Below the pieces are notes generated by a model. The model did no database searches, had not been told where the DNA came from, and worked only from the letters and a program-made list of their open reading frames with translations. A program made the position numbers and the translations under genes. 64,000 bases of DNA from Mycolicibacter algericus DSM 45454. Its GTDB lineage: Bacteria > Actinomycetota > Actinomycetes > Mycobacteriales > Mycobacteriaceae. Positions 54,912 to 64,000 of this stretch are shown one piece after another. The stretch is taken from NCBI RefSeq assembly GCF_002086455.1, contig NZ_MVHC01000001.1, positions 124,001 to 188,000 of the forward strand, written 5' to 3'. The number at the start of each line of letters is the position of its first letter. The stretch's first letter is position 1.

Positions 54912-56088
54912 AGTACATCACCATGTCGGGCTGCATCGCCTTGGCCCACGCCACAATTCCACCCTGCAGATGGACCGCGTTGGCGAAACCGGCCTTCTTC
55001 ACGGTGGCCAGGGCCGCCGCCGAGCGCACGCCGGTCTTGCAGTACAGCACCGGAATCCGGTCCTGCGGCAGCGTCGCCAGCCCCTCGCCGGTGTTGAGCA
55101 TCGACTGCGGTACCAGCCGGGCGCCCTCGATGTGGTTGATCTCCCACTCCGCCGGCTCACGCACGTCGATCAGCTCCAGTTGCTGCCCGGAGTCCAGCAG
55201 CTCACGCAGCTCGGCCGGGGTGATGGTGGACCCGGCGGCCGCCTCGGCCGCATCCGCGGAGACCACCCCGCAGAACGCCTCGTAGTCGATCAACTCGGTG
55301 ATCTTGGGCGTGGACGGATCCTTGCGTACCCGAATGGTGCGGTAGCTCATCTCCAGCGCGTCATAGATCAGCAGCCGGCCCAGCAACGACTCCCCGATGC
55401 CGGTGATCAACTTGATCGCCTCGGTGCCCATCACGGACCCGACCGACGCGCACAGCACCCCCAGCACGCCCCCCTCGGCGCAGGACGGCACCATTCCCGG
55501 CGGCGGAGGCTCGGGGTACAGGTCGCGGTAGTTGAGTCCCCGACCGTCCGGTGCGTCCTCCCAGAACACCGAGACCTGGCCCTCGAAGCGGAAGATCGAG
55601 CCCCACACATAGGGCCGGTGCGCCAGTGCCGCGGCATCGTTGACCAGATAGCGGGTGGCGAAGTTGTCCGTGCCGTCCAAGATCAGGTCGTAGGATTCGA
55701 ACAGCTGCACGGCGTTCGACGCGTCCAGCCGGAATTGGTGCAACCGAACGTCGACCAGCGGGTTGATCGCGTTGATCGAGTCGCGGGCGCTCTCGGCCTT
55801 GGCGCGGCCGACGTCGGCGACCCCGTGGATGACCTGGCGCTGCAGGTTGGATTCGTCGACGACGTCGAAGTCGATGATCCCGATGGTTCCGACACCGGCG
55901 GCCGCCAGATACAGCAGCGTCGGTGCACCCAGCCCCCCGGCACCGATCACCAGCACGCGGGCGTTCTTGAGCCGTTTCTGTCCCTGCACGCCGACATCCG
56001 GGATGATCAGGTGCCGGCTGTAGCGCTCCACCTCATCGCGCGTCAGCTCGCCGGCGGGCTCCACCAGCGGCGGCAGTGATCTCGACAC
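54910..56088 (-). CDS. moeZ: Adenylyltransferase/sulfurtransferase MoeZ
   Basis: Two-domain enzyme of 392 residues. The E1-like domain has the nucleotide loop GAGGLGAP at 49-56 and DFDVVDESNLQRQV at 73-85; a C-terminal rhodanese domain has the active cysteine at 350 in LYCKTGVRS. In M. tuberculosis MoeZ (Rv3206c) adenylates and thiocarboxylates CysO and MoaD proteins for cysteine and molybdopterin synthesis. There is no CxxC zinc pair of the E. coli MoeB kind in the C-terminal part of the E1 domain. Confidence 0.93.
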   Translation of the reverse strand: MSRSLPPLVEPAGELTRDEVERYSRHLIIPDVGVQGQKRLKNARVLVIGAGGLGAPTLLYLAAAGVGTIGIIDFDVVDESNLQRQVIHGVADVGRAKAESARDSINAINPLVDVRLHQFRLDASNAVQLFESYDLILDGTDNFATRYLVNDAAALAHRPYVWGSIFRFEGQVSVFWEDAPDGRGLNYRDLYPEPPPPGMVPSCAEGGVLGVLCASVGSVMGTEAIKLITGIGESLLGRLLIYDALEMSYRTIRVRKDPSTPKITELIDYEAFCGVVSADAAEAAAGSTITPAELRELLDSGQQLELIDVREPAEWEINHIEGARLVPQSMLNTGEGLATLPQDRIPVLYCKTGVRSAAALATVKKAGFANAVHLQGGIVAWAKAMQPDMVMY

Positions 56089-56197
56089 CGCACAATCTCC
56101 TCGAAGTCGTCTTCGTCATCCATCACAGCAGCTGGTGGGGGCAACGACAAACCCACGACGAAGCTTCCCGGTCCGGCGGCCCGATCGCCCGATCGGC

Positions 56198-57232
56198 TCA
56201 GGCGATGGGGGCCGGCCACGGGTTGAACCGGCAGGTCTTCCCGTCGGGCTTGACCCAGTCCGGGTCGAACTTCGCCGCGTCGTCATTGGAGGTGCCGAAC
56301 GTCTGCTGCATCATCACCGGCGCCAGGCCGTCCTGCCGCTCGCACGGCTCGTGATGCTGATAGCCCAGGGCGTGGCCGACCTCGTGGTTGATCAGGTACT
56401 GCCGGTAGGAGCCGATGTCGCCCTGGAACGGCACCGCGCCGCGAACCCAGCGGGCCTCGTTGATGAACACCCGCGGTTCCGACCGCGCACCGTAGGACGG
56501 GTTGTAGCACGACGCTTCCAGCGGAATCTCGTACCCGCAGCCTTCCCGGACGGTCAGCGGCGAGGTCAGCGAGATCCGGAAGTCGGGTTCGACGCCGCTG
56601 GTCGCGTCGACCCGCACGAACCCGATCTGCGGGGTGTGCGTCCACCCCTTGGGGTTGCGCAACGTCTGGTCGACCATCCGGGCAAACGCCTCGTCGCCGC
56701 CGAAGGCGGTCGTGTCGATGCCGTTCTCCACCTCGATGGTGTAGGCGAACACCTTCTCGGTGCCCCGGCCGAATACCGGCTGGGTGCCCGGAACGACATG
56801 CCAGGTCATGGCGCCGGCCTCGGTGAACGGGCCACCGTCGGGCAACACCCCGGTCGGCAGGTTGACGTCGAATTCGGTGAGCCCCCGCGGCGGCGCGCCG
56901 ATGATCGAGGTGCCGGCCGATCCGATCGTCGGCGGGCCCTGCACCGGCTCGTCGGAGTCCTGGGCGCGTACCCCGGTGCCGGTCACGGTCTGATAGACCA
57001 CCACCACGGTGAGCACCATCAGGACCGGCAGCGCGTAGGCCCGCCAGCCGTAGGTGGACACGAAACTGCCCAGCCAGGTCTGCTTGCGCCACTGCCGATG
57101 GATGTCGCGATCAGACCGCAGCCGACCGGTGCCGGCGGCGAGTGGATCGCGCTGCGCGCGCAGGGGTTCGCGGAAACGATCCCGAAGTACCGGGGCTCGA
57201 CCGCCGCCGCGTTGCCCCGGGTCGTAGGTCAC
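56198..57232 (-). CDS. DUF3152 metzincin-like membrane-anchored protein (Rv3207c-like)
   Basis: Protein of 344 residues: 80-residue basic cytoplasmic part, one membrane helix (AYALPVLMVLTVVVVYQTV), then an outer domain. The outer domain contains INHEVGHALGYQHHEPC near residue 290, an extended HExxHxxGxxH zinc motif of metzincin proteases, and several cysteines (in EGCGYEI, EASCYNP and GKTCRF) suited to disulfides. Thus it is probably an extracytoplasmic zinc peptidase with unknown substrate. GTG 57232 is used; the open frame continues upstream without a clear start. The 109 bases to moeZ show nothing notable. Confidence 0.82.
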   Translation of the reverse strand: MTYDPGQRGGGRAPVLRDRFREPLRAQRDPLAAGTGRLRSDRDIHRQWRKQTWLGSFVSTYGWRAYALPVLMVLTVVVVYQTVTGTGVRAQDSDEPVQGPPTIGSAGTSIIGAPPRGLTEFDVNLPTGVLPDGGPFTEAGAMTWHVVPGTQPVFGRGTEKVFAYTIEVENGIDTTAFGGDEAFARMVDQTLRNPKGWTHTPQIGFVRVDATSGVEPDFRISLTSPLTVREGCGYEIPLEASCYNPSYGARSEPRVFINEARWVRGAVPFQGDIGSYRQYLINHEVGHALGYQHHEPCERQDGLAPVMMQQTFGTSNDDAAKFDPDWVKPDGKTCRFNPWPAPIA

Positions 57233-57366
57233 CGTCCCAGAATGACACAACCACTGCGAGCTGGGACTCTTCGCCGCGCCATGTCGGGGTGCCGCGAACC
57301 GTGCCGCAACGGGCCGGCGCCGCCTTGGTGGATGTCGCTGGCAGATCTGACGGGGGCAGCGCGTAG

Positions 57367-58122
<756 letters not shown>

Positions 58123-58137
58123 GAAGAACGGACTTCG

Positions 58138-58395
58138 TCACGAGGAATTGGCCCGGGCAATGGTTTCGGAGCCGATCCCGAACCCGACCCGCCGGCTGTC
58201 GGCGGCCCCGATCTCCACATAGGCGATCTTGGCGGCCTGCACCAGGAAGCGGCGCCCCTTGTCGTCGGTGAGGGCCAGCAATTCCGTGCCCTTGCCCAAC
58301 GCGGCGACCACCAGTTCCTCGACTTCATCGGGCGTCTGCGCGCTGTTGATGACCAGTTCGCGCGAGCTGTCGGTGACCCCGATCTTGACCTCCAC
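58138..58395 (-). CDS. DUF3107 protein (TB9.4-like)
   Basis: Small soluble protein of 85 residues, MEVKIGVTDSSRELVINSAQ at the start, with a compact alpha/beta composition and the conserved FLVQAAKIAYVEIG block. M. tuberculosis TB9.4 (Rv3208A) is the orthologue and a known antigen, of unknown function. It converges on the TetR gene. The 100 bases upstream, toward the ferritin-like gene, carry no obvious gene. Confidence 0.9.
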   Translation of the reverse strand: MEVKIGVTDSSRELVINSAQTPDEVEELVVAALGKGTELLALTDDKGRRFLVQAAKIAYVEIGAADSRRVGFGIGSETIARANSS

Positions 58396-58495
58396 GCCGG
58401 CCCCTTTCGTTTGCGTCGGGCGTTGTCAAGCAGGCTAGTGGACGGGCCCCCGGTTGGTGCGCACCGGCCGTTCGCCCTCGGCGATACGCCGGCCG

Positions 58496-59191
58496 CTACG
58501 CCAGGCCCAGTTCGCGCATCCGCTCGTCATGGGTGTGCTGGATGCGATCGAAGAACCCGGCCAGGTGTGCCAGCCCGGCCGCACCGGCGACCACCAGGTC
58601 GACGAGTTCGTCGTGGTCGGCCAACACGTACTGGGCCTGGGTGATCGCCTCCCCGAGCAGTCGGCGCGACCACAGCGCCAGCCGGCTGCGCTGCTTGGCG
58701 CTGGCGGTCACCGCGCCCCGCACCTCGTCGACGACGAACTGGGAGTGCTTGGTCTCGGCCAGCACCGCGCGCACCACGTCGGCCACCTCGTCGGGGAGGC
58801 CGTTGGCGATCTGCAGATAGAAGTCGGCGGCCATCGCGTCACCGACATAGGTCTTGACCAGTGCCTCCAGCCAGGTGCTGGGCATGGTCAGCCGGTGGTA
58901 ATTGTCCAGGGCGGTGGCGTATTTCGACATCGCCTCCACCACGTCGACACCGCGGGCGTCGAGGGCTTGACGCAGCAATTCGAAGTGGCCCATCTCCGCG
59001 GCGGCCATCGCCGCCATCGAGATCCGGCCACGCAGATCGGGTGCCATGCGGGCCTCGTCGGTGAGCCGGTAGAACGCCGCCACCTCGCCGTAGGCCAGTA
59101 CCGCGAAAAGCTCGTTGACACCGGGATGATCGGCGGACAGTCGGGGCGGGGAAGACTGGGCTTCGGCGTCGGTCGAGGGAACCGAATTCAT
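58496..59191 (-). CDS. Ferritin-like fold protein (Rv3210c-like)
   Basis: Protein of 231 residues, the same length as Rv3210c, with a four-helix ferritin-like bundle. Glutamates and histidines at helix positions expected for a di-iron or degenerate site are in AYGEVAAFYRL, AAEMGHFELL, VGDAMAADFYLQIA and AETKHSQFVVDEV. Related to the MiaE/ferritin_like_2 group, though the substrate is unknown. ATG 59191 is taken since the frame upstream is in non-coding composition. Confidence 0.8.
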   Translation of the reverse strand: MNSVPSTDAEAQSSPPRLSADHPGVNELFAVLAYGEVAAFYRLTDEARMAPDLRGRISMAAMAAAEMGHFELLRQALDARGVDVVEAMSKYATALDNYHRLTMPSTWLEALVKTYVGDAMAADFYLQIANGLPDEVADVVRAVLAETKHSQFVVDEVRGAVTASAKQRSRLALWSRRLLGEAITQAQYVLADHDELVDLVVAGAAGLAHLAGFFDRIQHTHDERMRELGLA

Positions 59192-59243
59192 CACCACACT
59201 GTAGGCGTTGCGCCGGACTGGACCGGTGCCCGGCCCGAACAGG

Positions 59244-59249
59244 TAGTAT
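59244..59249 (+). promoter_or_regulatory. Candidate -10 element of rhlE with a long leader
   Basis: TAGTAT in the 244-base gap between the ferritin-like gene and rhlE is the best -10 candidate. It would produce a 5' leader of about 180 bases, long for this genome, as is common for RNA helicase genes that are autoregulated through their leader. No -35 is convincing. No protein-coding signal is seen in the leader. Confidence 0.4.
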
Positions 59250-59435
59250 GACCGGCAGGCAGTGCCGATTCGGCGCTGTCGCGCAATGTGCGTACACGCG
59301 GTTGGCCCGCCTCCTCGGCGAGTGCAGGGCCCCCCGGATTGGCAAGTCAGGTATCGACCGTCACAGCGTGTGCGCCCCGACCACACCGCGATCGACTTTC
59401 ATACCGCGCCAACTCCGAAAGGCACCTGCCAGCGC

Positions 59436-60962
59436 ATGACCCCCCTTATCGCCACCACTCGACCCACCTCTCCACCGACCTTCGCCGAACTGGGCGTCCG
59501 CGACGAGATCGTCCGCGCCCTCGCCGAGGACGGCATCGAACGCGCTTTCGCGATCCAGGAGCTGACGCTCCCGCTGGCCCTGGCCGGCGACGACCTGATC
59601 GGCCAGGCCCGCACCGGTATGGGCAAGACCTACGGTTTCGGCGTCCCGCTGCTGCAGCGGGTCAGCACCAGCACCGACCGGCCGCTGACCGGCATCCCGC
59701 GGGCGCTGGTCGTGGTGCCCACCCGCGAGCTGTGCATCCAGGTCTCCGGCGACCTGGCCGACGCGGCGAAATACCTGACCGCCGGAGACCGTCCGCTGTC
59801 GGTGCAGGCCATCTACGGGGGTCGGCCCTATGAGCCGCAGATCGAGGCGCTGCAGGCCGGCGCGGACGTCGTCGTGGGCACCCCGGGCCGGCTGCTCGAC
59901 CTGGCCCAGCAGGGCCATCTGCAGCTGGGCGGGCTGACCGTGCTGGTGCTCGACGAGGCCGACGAGATGCTGGACCTGGGCTTTCTGCCCGACATCGAGC
60001 GCATCCTGGCCCGCATCCCCGATGACCGGCAGTCGATGCTGTTCTCGGCGACCATGCCCGGCCCCATCATCACGCTGGCCCGCAGCTTCATGAACCAGCC
60101 CACCCACATCCGCGCCGAGGCGCCACACTCCTCGGCGGTCCACGACGCCACCGAACAGTTCGTCTACCGGGCCCACGCGCTGGACAAGGCGGAGCTGGTC
60201 GCCCGGGTGCTGCAGGCCCGCGGCCGGGGCGCCACAATGATCTTCACCCGCACCAAGCGGACGGCGCAGAAGGTGGCCGACGACCTCGGCGAGCGCGGGT
60301 TCAAGGTGGGTGCGGTGCACGGCGACCTCAACCAGGTGGCCCGCGAGAAGGCCCTGAAGGCGTTCCGCACCGGGGACATCGACGTGCTGGTTGCCACCGA
60401 CGTGGCCGCCCGCGGCATCGACATCGACGACGTCACCCACGTCGTCAACTACCAGTGCCCCGACGACGAGAAGACCTACGTGCACCGCATCGGCCGCACC
60501 GGCCGCGCCGGCAAGACCGGTGTCGCGGTCACGCTGGTCGACTGGGACGAACTGGCCCGCTGGTCGATGATCGACAAGGCGCTGAACCTGCAGTGCCCGG
60601 ACCCGGCGGAGACCTACTCCAGCTCACCGCACCTGTTCACCGAGCTGAACATCCCGACCGAGGCCACCGGCGCCATCGGCAACGCGGGCCGGTCGCCGGC
60701 CAAGCGATCCGAGGGCGGCGATGGCGAGCGCCGCGAGAGCTCGGCCGACCGGCAGCGGGCGCCCCGCAACACCACCCGCTCCCGGCGGCGTACCCGCGGC
60801 GGCCGGGCGGCCGGCGGTGACACCTCGGCTCCGGCCGCCCGCACCGGTGAGCCCGGTGAGGCCAGGACAGCCGGACCCTCGGACGACAACGGTCAGAGCG
60901 CGCCGCGCCGCCGCCGTCGCCGGCGGCCGAGCAAGACCGCCGCCGCGGTGAACGGCAACTGA
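59436..60962 (+). CDS. rhlE: DEAD-box RNA helicase, RhlE type
   Basis: RNA helicase of 508 residues: Q-motif region FAIQELTLPLAL, Walker A ARTGMGKTY near 60, PTRELCIQ, DEAD box in VLDEADEMLDLGF near 168, SAT in LFSATMPG and the final HRIGRTGRAG near 350. The last 80 residues are a disordered Arg/Gly-rich tail (RSRRRTRGGRAAGG and a run of arginines) that binds RNA. M. tuberculosis rhlE (Rv3211) sits in the same place. ATG 59436 starts the conserved part. Confidence 0.92.
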   Translation: MTPLIATTRPTSPPTFAELGVRDEIVRALAEDGIERAFAIQELTLPLALAGDDLIGQARTGMGKTYGFGVPLLQRVSTSTDRPLTGIPRALVVVPTRELCIQVSGDLADAAKYLTAGDRPLSVQAIYGGRPYEPQIEALQAGADVVVGTPGRLLDLAQQGHLQLGGLTVLVLDEADEMLDLGFLPDIERILARIPDDRQSMLFSATMPGPIITLARSFMNQPTHIRAEAPHSSAVHDATEQFVYRAHALDKAELVARVLQARGRGATMIFTRTKRTAQKVADDLGERGFKVGAVHGDLNQVAREKALKAFRTGDIDVLVATDVAARGIDIDDVTHVVNYQCPDDEKTYVHRIGRTGRAGKTGVAVTLVDWDELARWSMIDKALNLQCPDPAETYSSSPHLFTELNIPTEATGAIGNAGRSPAKRSEGGDGERRESSADRQRAPRNTTRSRRRTRGGRAAGGDTSAPAARTGEPGEARTAGPSDDNGQSAPRRRRRRRPSKTAAAVNGN

Positions 60963-60977
60963 GCCGGATCAGCTGAG

Positions 60978-62213
60978 ATGGTGCGACCGGAGCGCCGCAC
61001 CGCCGGCGATGTGCTGGCCGCAGCGGTGATCGCGGTCGTGGTCGTCGTCGCCGGGGTCATCATCTGGTGGACCAGTGACGCCCGCGCGACCGTCAGCCGG
61101 CCTGCGCTGGATGAAGCGACCACCCCGCAGTCGGCCGCCATGGTGCCGGCTGCCCTGAACCAACTGTGGACGGCGGCCAGCCCGGTCACCCGGGCTCCGG
61201 TGATGGTGTCCGGCACGGTGATCACCGGCGAGGGGCCGCAGCTGACCGGGCGCGACCCGGCCACCGGCGAAGAACGCTGGAGCTATGCCCGCGACGTCGA
61301 CCTGTGCGGCGTGTCCTGGATCTACCGGTATGCCGTCGCGGTGTATCCCGACTCCCGCGGCTGCGGCCAGGTCAGCACGGTCACCGCCGCGACCGGCCGG
61401 CGAGGACCGGCCCGGACCAGTTACGCCGACCGGAGCGTGAACGTCACCTCCGAGGGCAGCTCGGTACTCTCGGCCGGCAGCACCCGGCTGGAACTGTGGC
61501 GCTCGGACATGGTCCGGGTGCTGTCCTACGGCGAGATCGACGCCCGGGTGAAGCCGACGGCACGCGGCCGCGGCCAGGGCTGCACGCTGGTGTCGGCGGC
61601 GGCGGCCTCGTCGGCGGTCTCGGTGCTCGAGGCCTGCCCCGGGCAGGACGATCTGCAGCTGACGCTGCTGCGCGCCGGCAAGGAAGAAGACGAACCGGAG
61701 ACCCAGCATGTCCCGCAACCGGGGGTGGCCGCAGATTCCGGGGCCCGGGTGCTGACGGTGACCGACGCTGACTCCGGCACCAACACCGCGGTCTATCTGC
61801 CCACACCGCAGCCCAGGGTCGAGGTGGTCGACCAGACCGGCACCACGATCGCCACGACGATGCTGCCGGCAAAGCCCAGCCCCGCCAGCGCCGCGCTGCA
61901 GGTGTCGCGGCCCACCGGGTTGGTCTGCTGGTGGACCGGCGATGCGGTGATGGTGTTCGACTCGGGAACCCTCACGTATCGCTACACCATCCCGGCGGCG
62001 GGGGCCGCGGTTCCATTGGGGCCGGCGGCGATGATGGCCGACCGTCTGCTGATCCCGGTGACCGGTGGCGTCGGCGTCTTCAACCAGCGCACCGGCGCCG
62101 CCGAACGTGTCATCCCGGTCAGCCGCCCCGTCGGGGTGAGGGCGGTGTTCCCGGCGGTGTCGGGCCCGATGGTCCTGGAGCAGCGCGGCGACACCGTGGT
62201 CGCGCTGGGCTGA
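60978..62213 (+). CDS. Membrane-anchored beta-propeller-like protein (Rv3212-like)
   Basis: Protein of 411 residues with an N-terminal membrane anchor (VLAAAVIAVVVVVAGVIIWW, residues 12-31) and an extracytoplasmic region with repeated WD/PQQ-like blades, for example GPQLTGRDPATGEERWSYARDVD near residue 88 and GLVCWWTGDAVMVFDSGTL near 315. Three or more conserved cysteines may form disulfides. Function unknown. It follows rhlE by 15 bases and is probably co-transcribed. Confidence 0.82.
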   Translation: MVRPERRTAGDVLAAAVIAVVVVVAGVIIWWTSDARATVSRPALDEATTPQSAAMVPAALNQLWTAASPVTRAPVMVSGTVITGEGPQLTGRDPATGEERWSYARDVDLCGVSWIYRYAVAVYPDSRGCGQVSTVTAATGRRGPARTSYADRSVNVTSEGSSVLSAGSTRLELWRSDMVRVLSYGEIDARVKPTARGRGQGCTLVSAAAASSAVSVLEACPGQDDLQLTLLRAGKEEDEPETQHVPQPGVAADSGARVLTVTDADSGTNTAVYLPTPQPRVEVVDQTGTTIATTMLPAKPSPASAALQVSRPTGLVCWWTGDAVMVFDSGTLTYRYTIPAAGAAVPLGPAAMMADRLLIPVTGGVGVFNQRTGAAERVIPVSRPVGVRAVFPAVSGPMVLEQRGDTVVALG

Positions 62214-62252
62214 TTGGCGGCGACTCGCGCGAGGGACGCGGGCTGGCACGCG

Positions 62253-63053
62253 CTAGATCTCCGGAGTGAAGGTGGGCAGCGCCTTGCCGTTGTTCCAGTA
62301 CTTGAGCAGCGCTTCGGCCAGCTCCCGATAAGCCTGGGCCCCTTTGTTCTTGCGGGCCGCGATAACCGATGCGCCCGACGCGCTGGCCTCGGCGAAACGC
62401 ACGGTGCGCGGGATCGGCGGACCCAGGACCGCCAGACCGTACCGGTCGGCGATGTCGAGCAGCACGTCGCGGCTGTGGGTGGTGCGCGAGTCGTACAGCG
62501 TGGGCAACGCACCGAGCAGACGCAGTTTCGGGTTGGTGATCTGCTGGACGTCGGCGACGGTACGCAGGAACTGGCCGACACCGCGATGGGCCAGCGTCTC
62601 GCACTGCAACGGCACAATCACCTCGCCGGCCGCGGTGAGCCCGTTGAGAGTGAGCACCCCCAGCGACGGCGGGCAGTCGATGACGGCCACGTCGAACTCG
62701 CCGTCCAGCTTGGCCAGTGCCCGCTGCAGGGCGTACTCGCGGCCGGCCCGCATCAACAGCATCGCCTCGGCGCCGGCCAGGTCGATGTTGGCCGGAAGCA
62801 ACGTCATACCCTCGTCGGTCGATACCAGCGCCGTGTTGGGCTCCACCTCACCGAGCAGCACCTCATGCACCGACACCGGCAGCTTGTCGGGATCGTGCCC
62901 CAGGGAGAAGGTCAGGCAGCCCTGCGGATCGAGGTCGACCAGCAGCACCCGCCGGCCCAGTTCTGTCATCGCCGCGCCCAGCGACGCCACCGTCGTGGTC
63001 TTGGCCACGCCGCCCTTCTGGTTGGCAACCGCCAAGATTCGCATGCCCGTCAC
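62253..63053 (-). CDS. ParA/Soj-family ATPase (Rv3213c-like)
   Basis: Partitioning-type deviant Walker ATPase of 266 residues, the same length as Rv3213c. The Walker A is ANQKGGVAKTTTVASLG with the signature lysine near residue 12, Walker A' DLDPQGCLTF near 42, and the Walker B DCPPSLGVLTLNGL near 120. No ParB gene is adjacent, so it is likely one of the chromosomal Soj-like orphan ATPases. GTG 63053 gives the Mtb-length protein; the ATG three codons later is the alternative. Confidence 0.88.
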   Translation of the reverse strand: MTGMRILAVANQKGGVAKTTTVASLGAAMTELGRRVLLVDLDPQGCLTFSLGHDPDKLPVSVHEVLLGEVEPNTALVSTDEGMTLLPANIDLAGAEAMLLMRAGREYALQRALAKLDGEFDVAVIDCPPSLGVLTLNGLTAAGEVIVPLQCETLAHRGVGQFLRTVADVQQITNPKLRLLGALPTLYDSRTTHSRDVLLDIADRYGLAVLGPPIPRTVRFAEASASGASVIAARKNKGAQAYRELAEALLKYWNNGKALPTFTPEI

Positions 63054-63132
63054 ACAGGCCATACTGGCACGGCTTGCGGCCCCGCAGCACCAAACGCTGG
63101 TCGGTGTCCGTCGTCGGGCAGAATCGACGGAC

Positions 63133-63738
63133 GTGGGCATCGAGGAGCACCGACTGCTGCTGTTGCGCCACGGCGAAACCGAGTGGTCGAAAAGTGGACG
63201 GCACACCGGGCGCACCGAATTGGAGCTGACCGAGACCGGCCGGCGCGAGGCGGTCGCCGCCCGCGCAACGCTGGCGAAACTGCGGTTGGACAACCCGTTC
63301 GTGGTCTGCAGCCCGCGCCGCCGCGCCCAACTGACCGCCGAGCTCGCCGGGCTGCACGTCGACGAAGTCTCCGACGACCTCGCCGAATGGGACTACGGTC
63401 GCTATGAGGGGCTGACCACCGCGCAGATCAGGGAATCGGAATCGGACTGGCTGGTCTGGACGCACGGCAGCGCGGGAGGCGAGTCGGTGGCACAGGTCAG
63501 CGATCGCGCCGACCGGGCGGTCGCAGCGGCATTGCGACTGCTGGTCTCACGCGATGTGGTGTTCGTCGGACACGGCCACTTCTCCCGGGCGGTGATCGCC
63601 CGCTGGCTCGAGCTGCCGTTGGCCGACGGTGCGCGGTTCGGCATGACCGCGGCGTCGCTCGCGGTGTGCGGATTCGAGCACGGGGTGCGCCAGCTCACCG
63701 CCCTCGGGCTGACCGGGCCGAAGGCCGCGGGGCTTTGA
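63133..63738 (+). CDS. gpm2: Histidine phosphatase of the phosphoglycerate mutase fold (Gpm2-like)
   Basis: Protein of 201 residues with the RHG motif LLLLRHGETEWSKSGRHTGRTELELTETG at residues 8-36, the phosphohistidine base of cofactor-dependent phosphoglycerate-mutase-like proteins, and the second histidine in VFVGHGHFSRAVI near 142. M. tuberculosis Rv3214 was named gpm2 but has been shown to be an acid phosphatase; the lack of a long loop fits that. It overlaps the TTG start of entC. Confidence 0.85.
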   Translation: MGIEEHRLLLLRHGETEWSKSGRHTGRTELELTETGRREAVAARATLAKLRLDNPFVVCSPRRRAQLTAELAGLHVDEVSDDLAEWDYGRYEGLTTAQIRESESDWLVWTHGSAGGESVAQVSDRADRAVAAALRLLVSRDVVFVGHGHFSRAVIARWLELPLADGARFGMTAASLAVCGFEHGVRQLTALGLTGPKAAGL

Positions 63739-64000
63739 CGGCACCGACGTTCGTGCTGTCCGGGCCGGCCGGGACGCTGGTGGCCGACGGGATGGCCGCC
63801 GGCTTCTGCGATCTGGGCGCCGCACGGACCGCGCTGGTCACCGGCCAGGCGCCGATCGTGGTGGGCGCGTTGCCGTTCCATCCGGATGCCGCCACCGCGC
63901 TGTTCGTGCCGGGCCGGGTGCGCCGCGCAAAGGCGCTGCCGGCCGGGCCCGCGACGACACTGCCGGCGGTGCGTATCGCCGCGCAGCTGCCCGAGCCCGA
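63735..64000 (+). CDS. entC: Isochorismate synthase EntC (N-terminal part, cut by the window)
   Basis: The frame opened by TTG 63735 reads LTAPTFVLSGPAGTLVADG and continues in frame to the last base. The sequence resembles the EntC/MenF N-terminus (SGPAGTLVADGMAAGFCDLG, VVGALPFHPDAATALFVPGRV), but the catalytic part is outside the window. EntC converts chorismate to isochorismate for siderophore or menaquinone synthesis; the place after gpm2 matches Rv3215. The TTG overlaps the preceding stop, so another start is possible. Confidence 0.72.
   Translation, partial: MTAPTFVLSGPAGTLVADGMAAGFCDLGAARTALVTGQAPIVVGALPFHPDAATALFVPGRVRRAKALPAGPATTLPAVRIAAQLPEP

Overview
The window is high-GC actinobacterial DNA and reads as a Mycobacterium/Mycolicibacterium chromosome. 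The evidence is an actinobacterial nuo operon with mycobacterial NuoN and NuoL sequences, whiB7 with its leader, the AdnAB helicase-nuclease pair, mycoredoxin-1, UvrD2, TB9.4 (DUF3107), and a gene order that matches from memory M. tuberculosis Rv3152-Rv3158, then Rv3167c-Rv3171c, then Rv3193c-Rv3215. No insertion sequence, prophage, plasmid module or CRISPR array was seen.

Layout. 1-8.1 kb: the distal part of the complex I operon (nuoH-nuoN), all plus strand with overlapping start and stop codons. 8.2-11 kb: an FAD/2Fe-2S reductase, a DesA3-like acyl desaturase and a flavin reductase-like protein. 11-17.6 kb: the Rv3167c-Rv3171c neighbourhood (TetR, phosphotransferase-like Rv3168, Rv3169, haloperoxidase-like hydrolase) with a PIG-L deacetylase, a Gfo/Idh oxidoreductase and an F420-type oxidoreductase. 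17.7-31 kb is the accessory zone: MDR oxidoreductase, MerR regulator with an operator palindrome, HSL-type esterase, Baeyer-Villiger monooxygenase, TetR, AtoE-type short-chain fatty acid transporter, mycothiol-type and DsbA-type proteins, cspA, an amino-acid permease and a self-sufficient P450-reductase fusion of the CYP102 type. Around cspA lie two degenerate gene pieces, one from a P450 like the intact one 2 kb away and one from a second atoE. 31.1 kb carries the initiator tRNA.

32-64 kb is the conserved mycobacterial core: UPF0182 membrane protein, Lon-like PDZ protease, DUF2342 protein, acyltransferase, an orphan azoline-cyclodehydratase-like protein, ABC1 kinase, whiB7 with uORF and attenuator, uvrD2, mycoredoxin, NudC, a K+ channel, adnB-adnA, a lipase, an alkyltransferase-like protein, moeZ, a metzincin-like protein, TetR, DUF3107, a ferritin-like protein, rhlE, a beta-propeller protein, a ParA/Soj ATPase, a phosphoglycerate-mutase-like phosphatase and the start of entC.

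How parts work together. The nuo genes build the proton-pumping arm of NADH dehydrogenase. The reductase most likely feeds electrons to the desaturase beside it. BVMO, esterase and AtoE could together oxidise a ketone to an ester, cleave it, and handle the short acids, under local TetR/MerR control (inference). UvrD2, AdnAB and the alkyltransferase-like protein form a DNA-repair stretch; whiB7 gives antibiotic-induced resistance control. The most unusual sequence observations are the paired gene relics around cspA, a roughly 55-bp dispersed repeat that sits in frame twice inside adnB and once beside moeZ, and the P450 fusion that has lost the usual I-helix acid.
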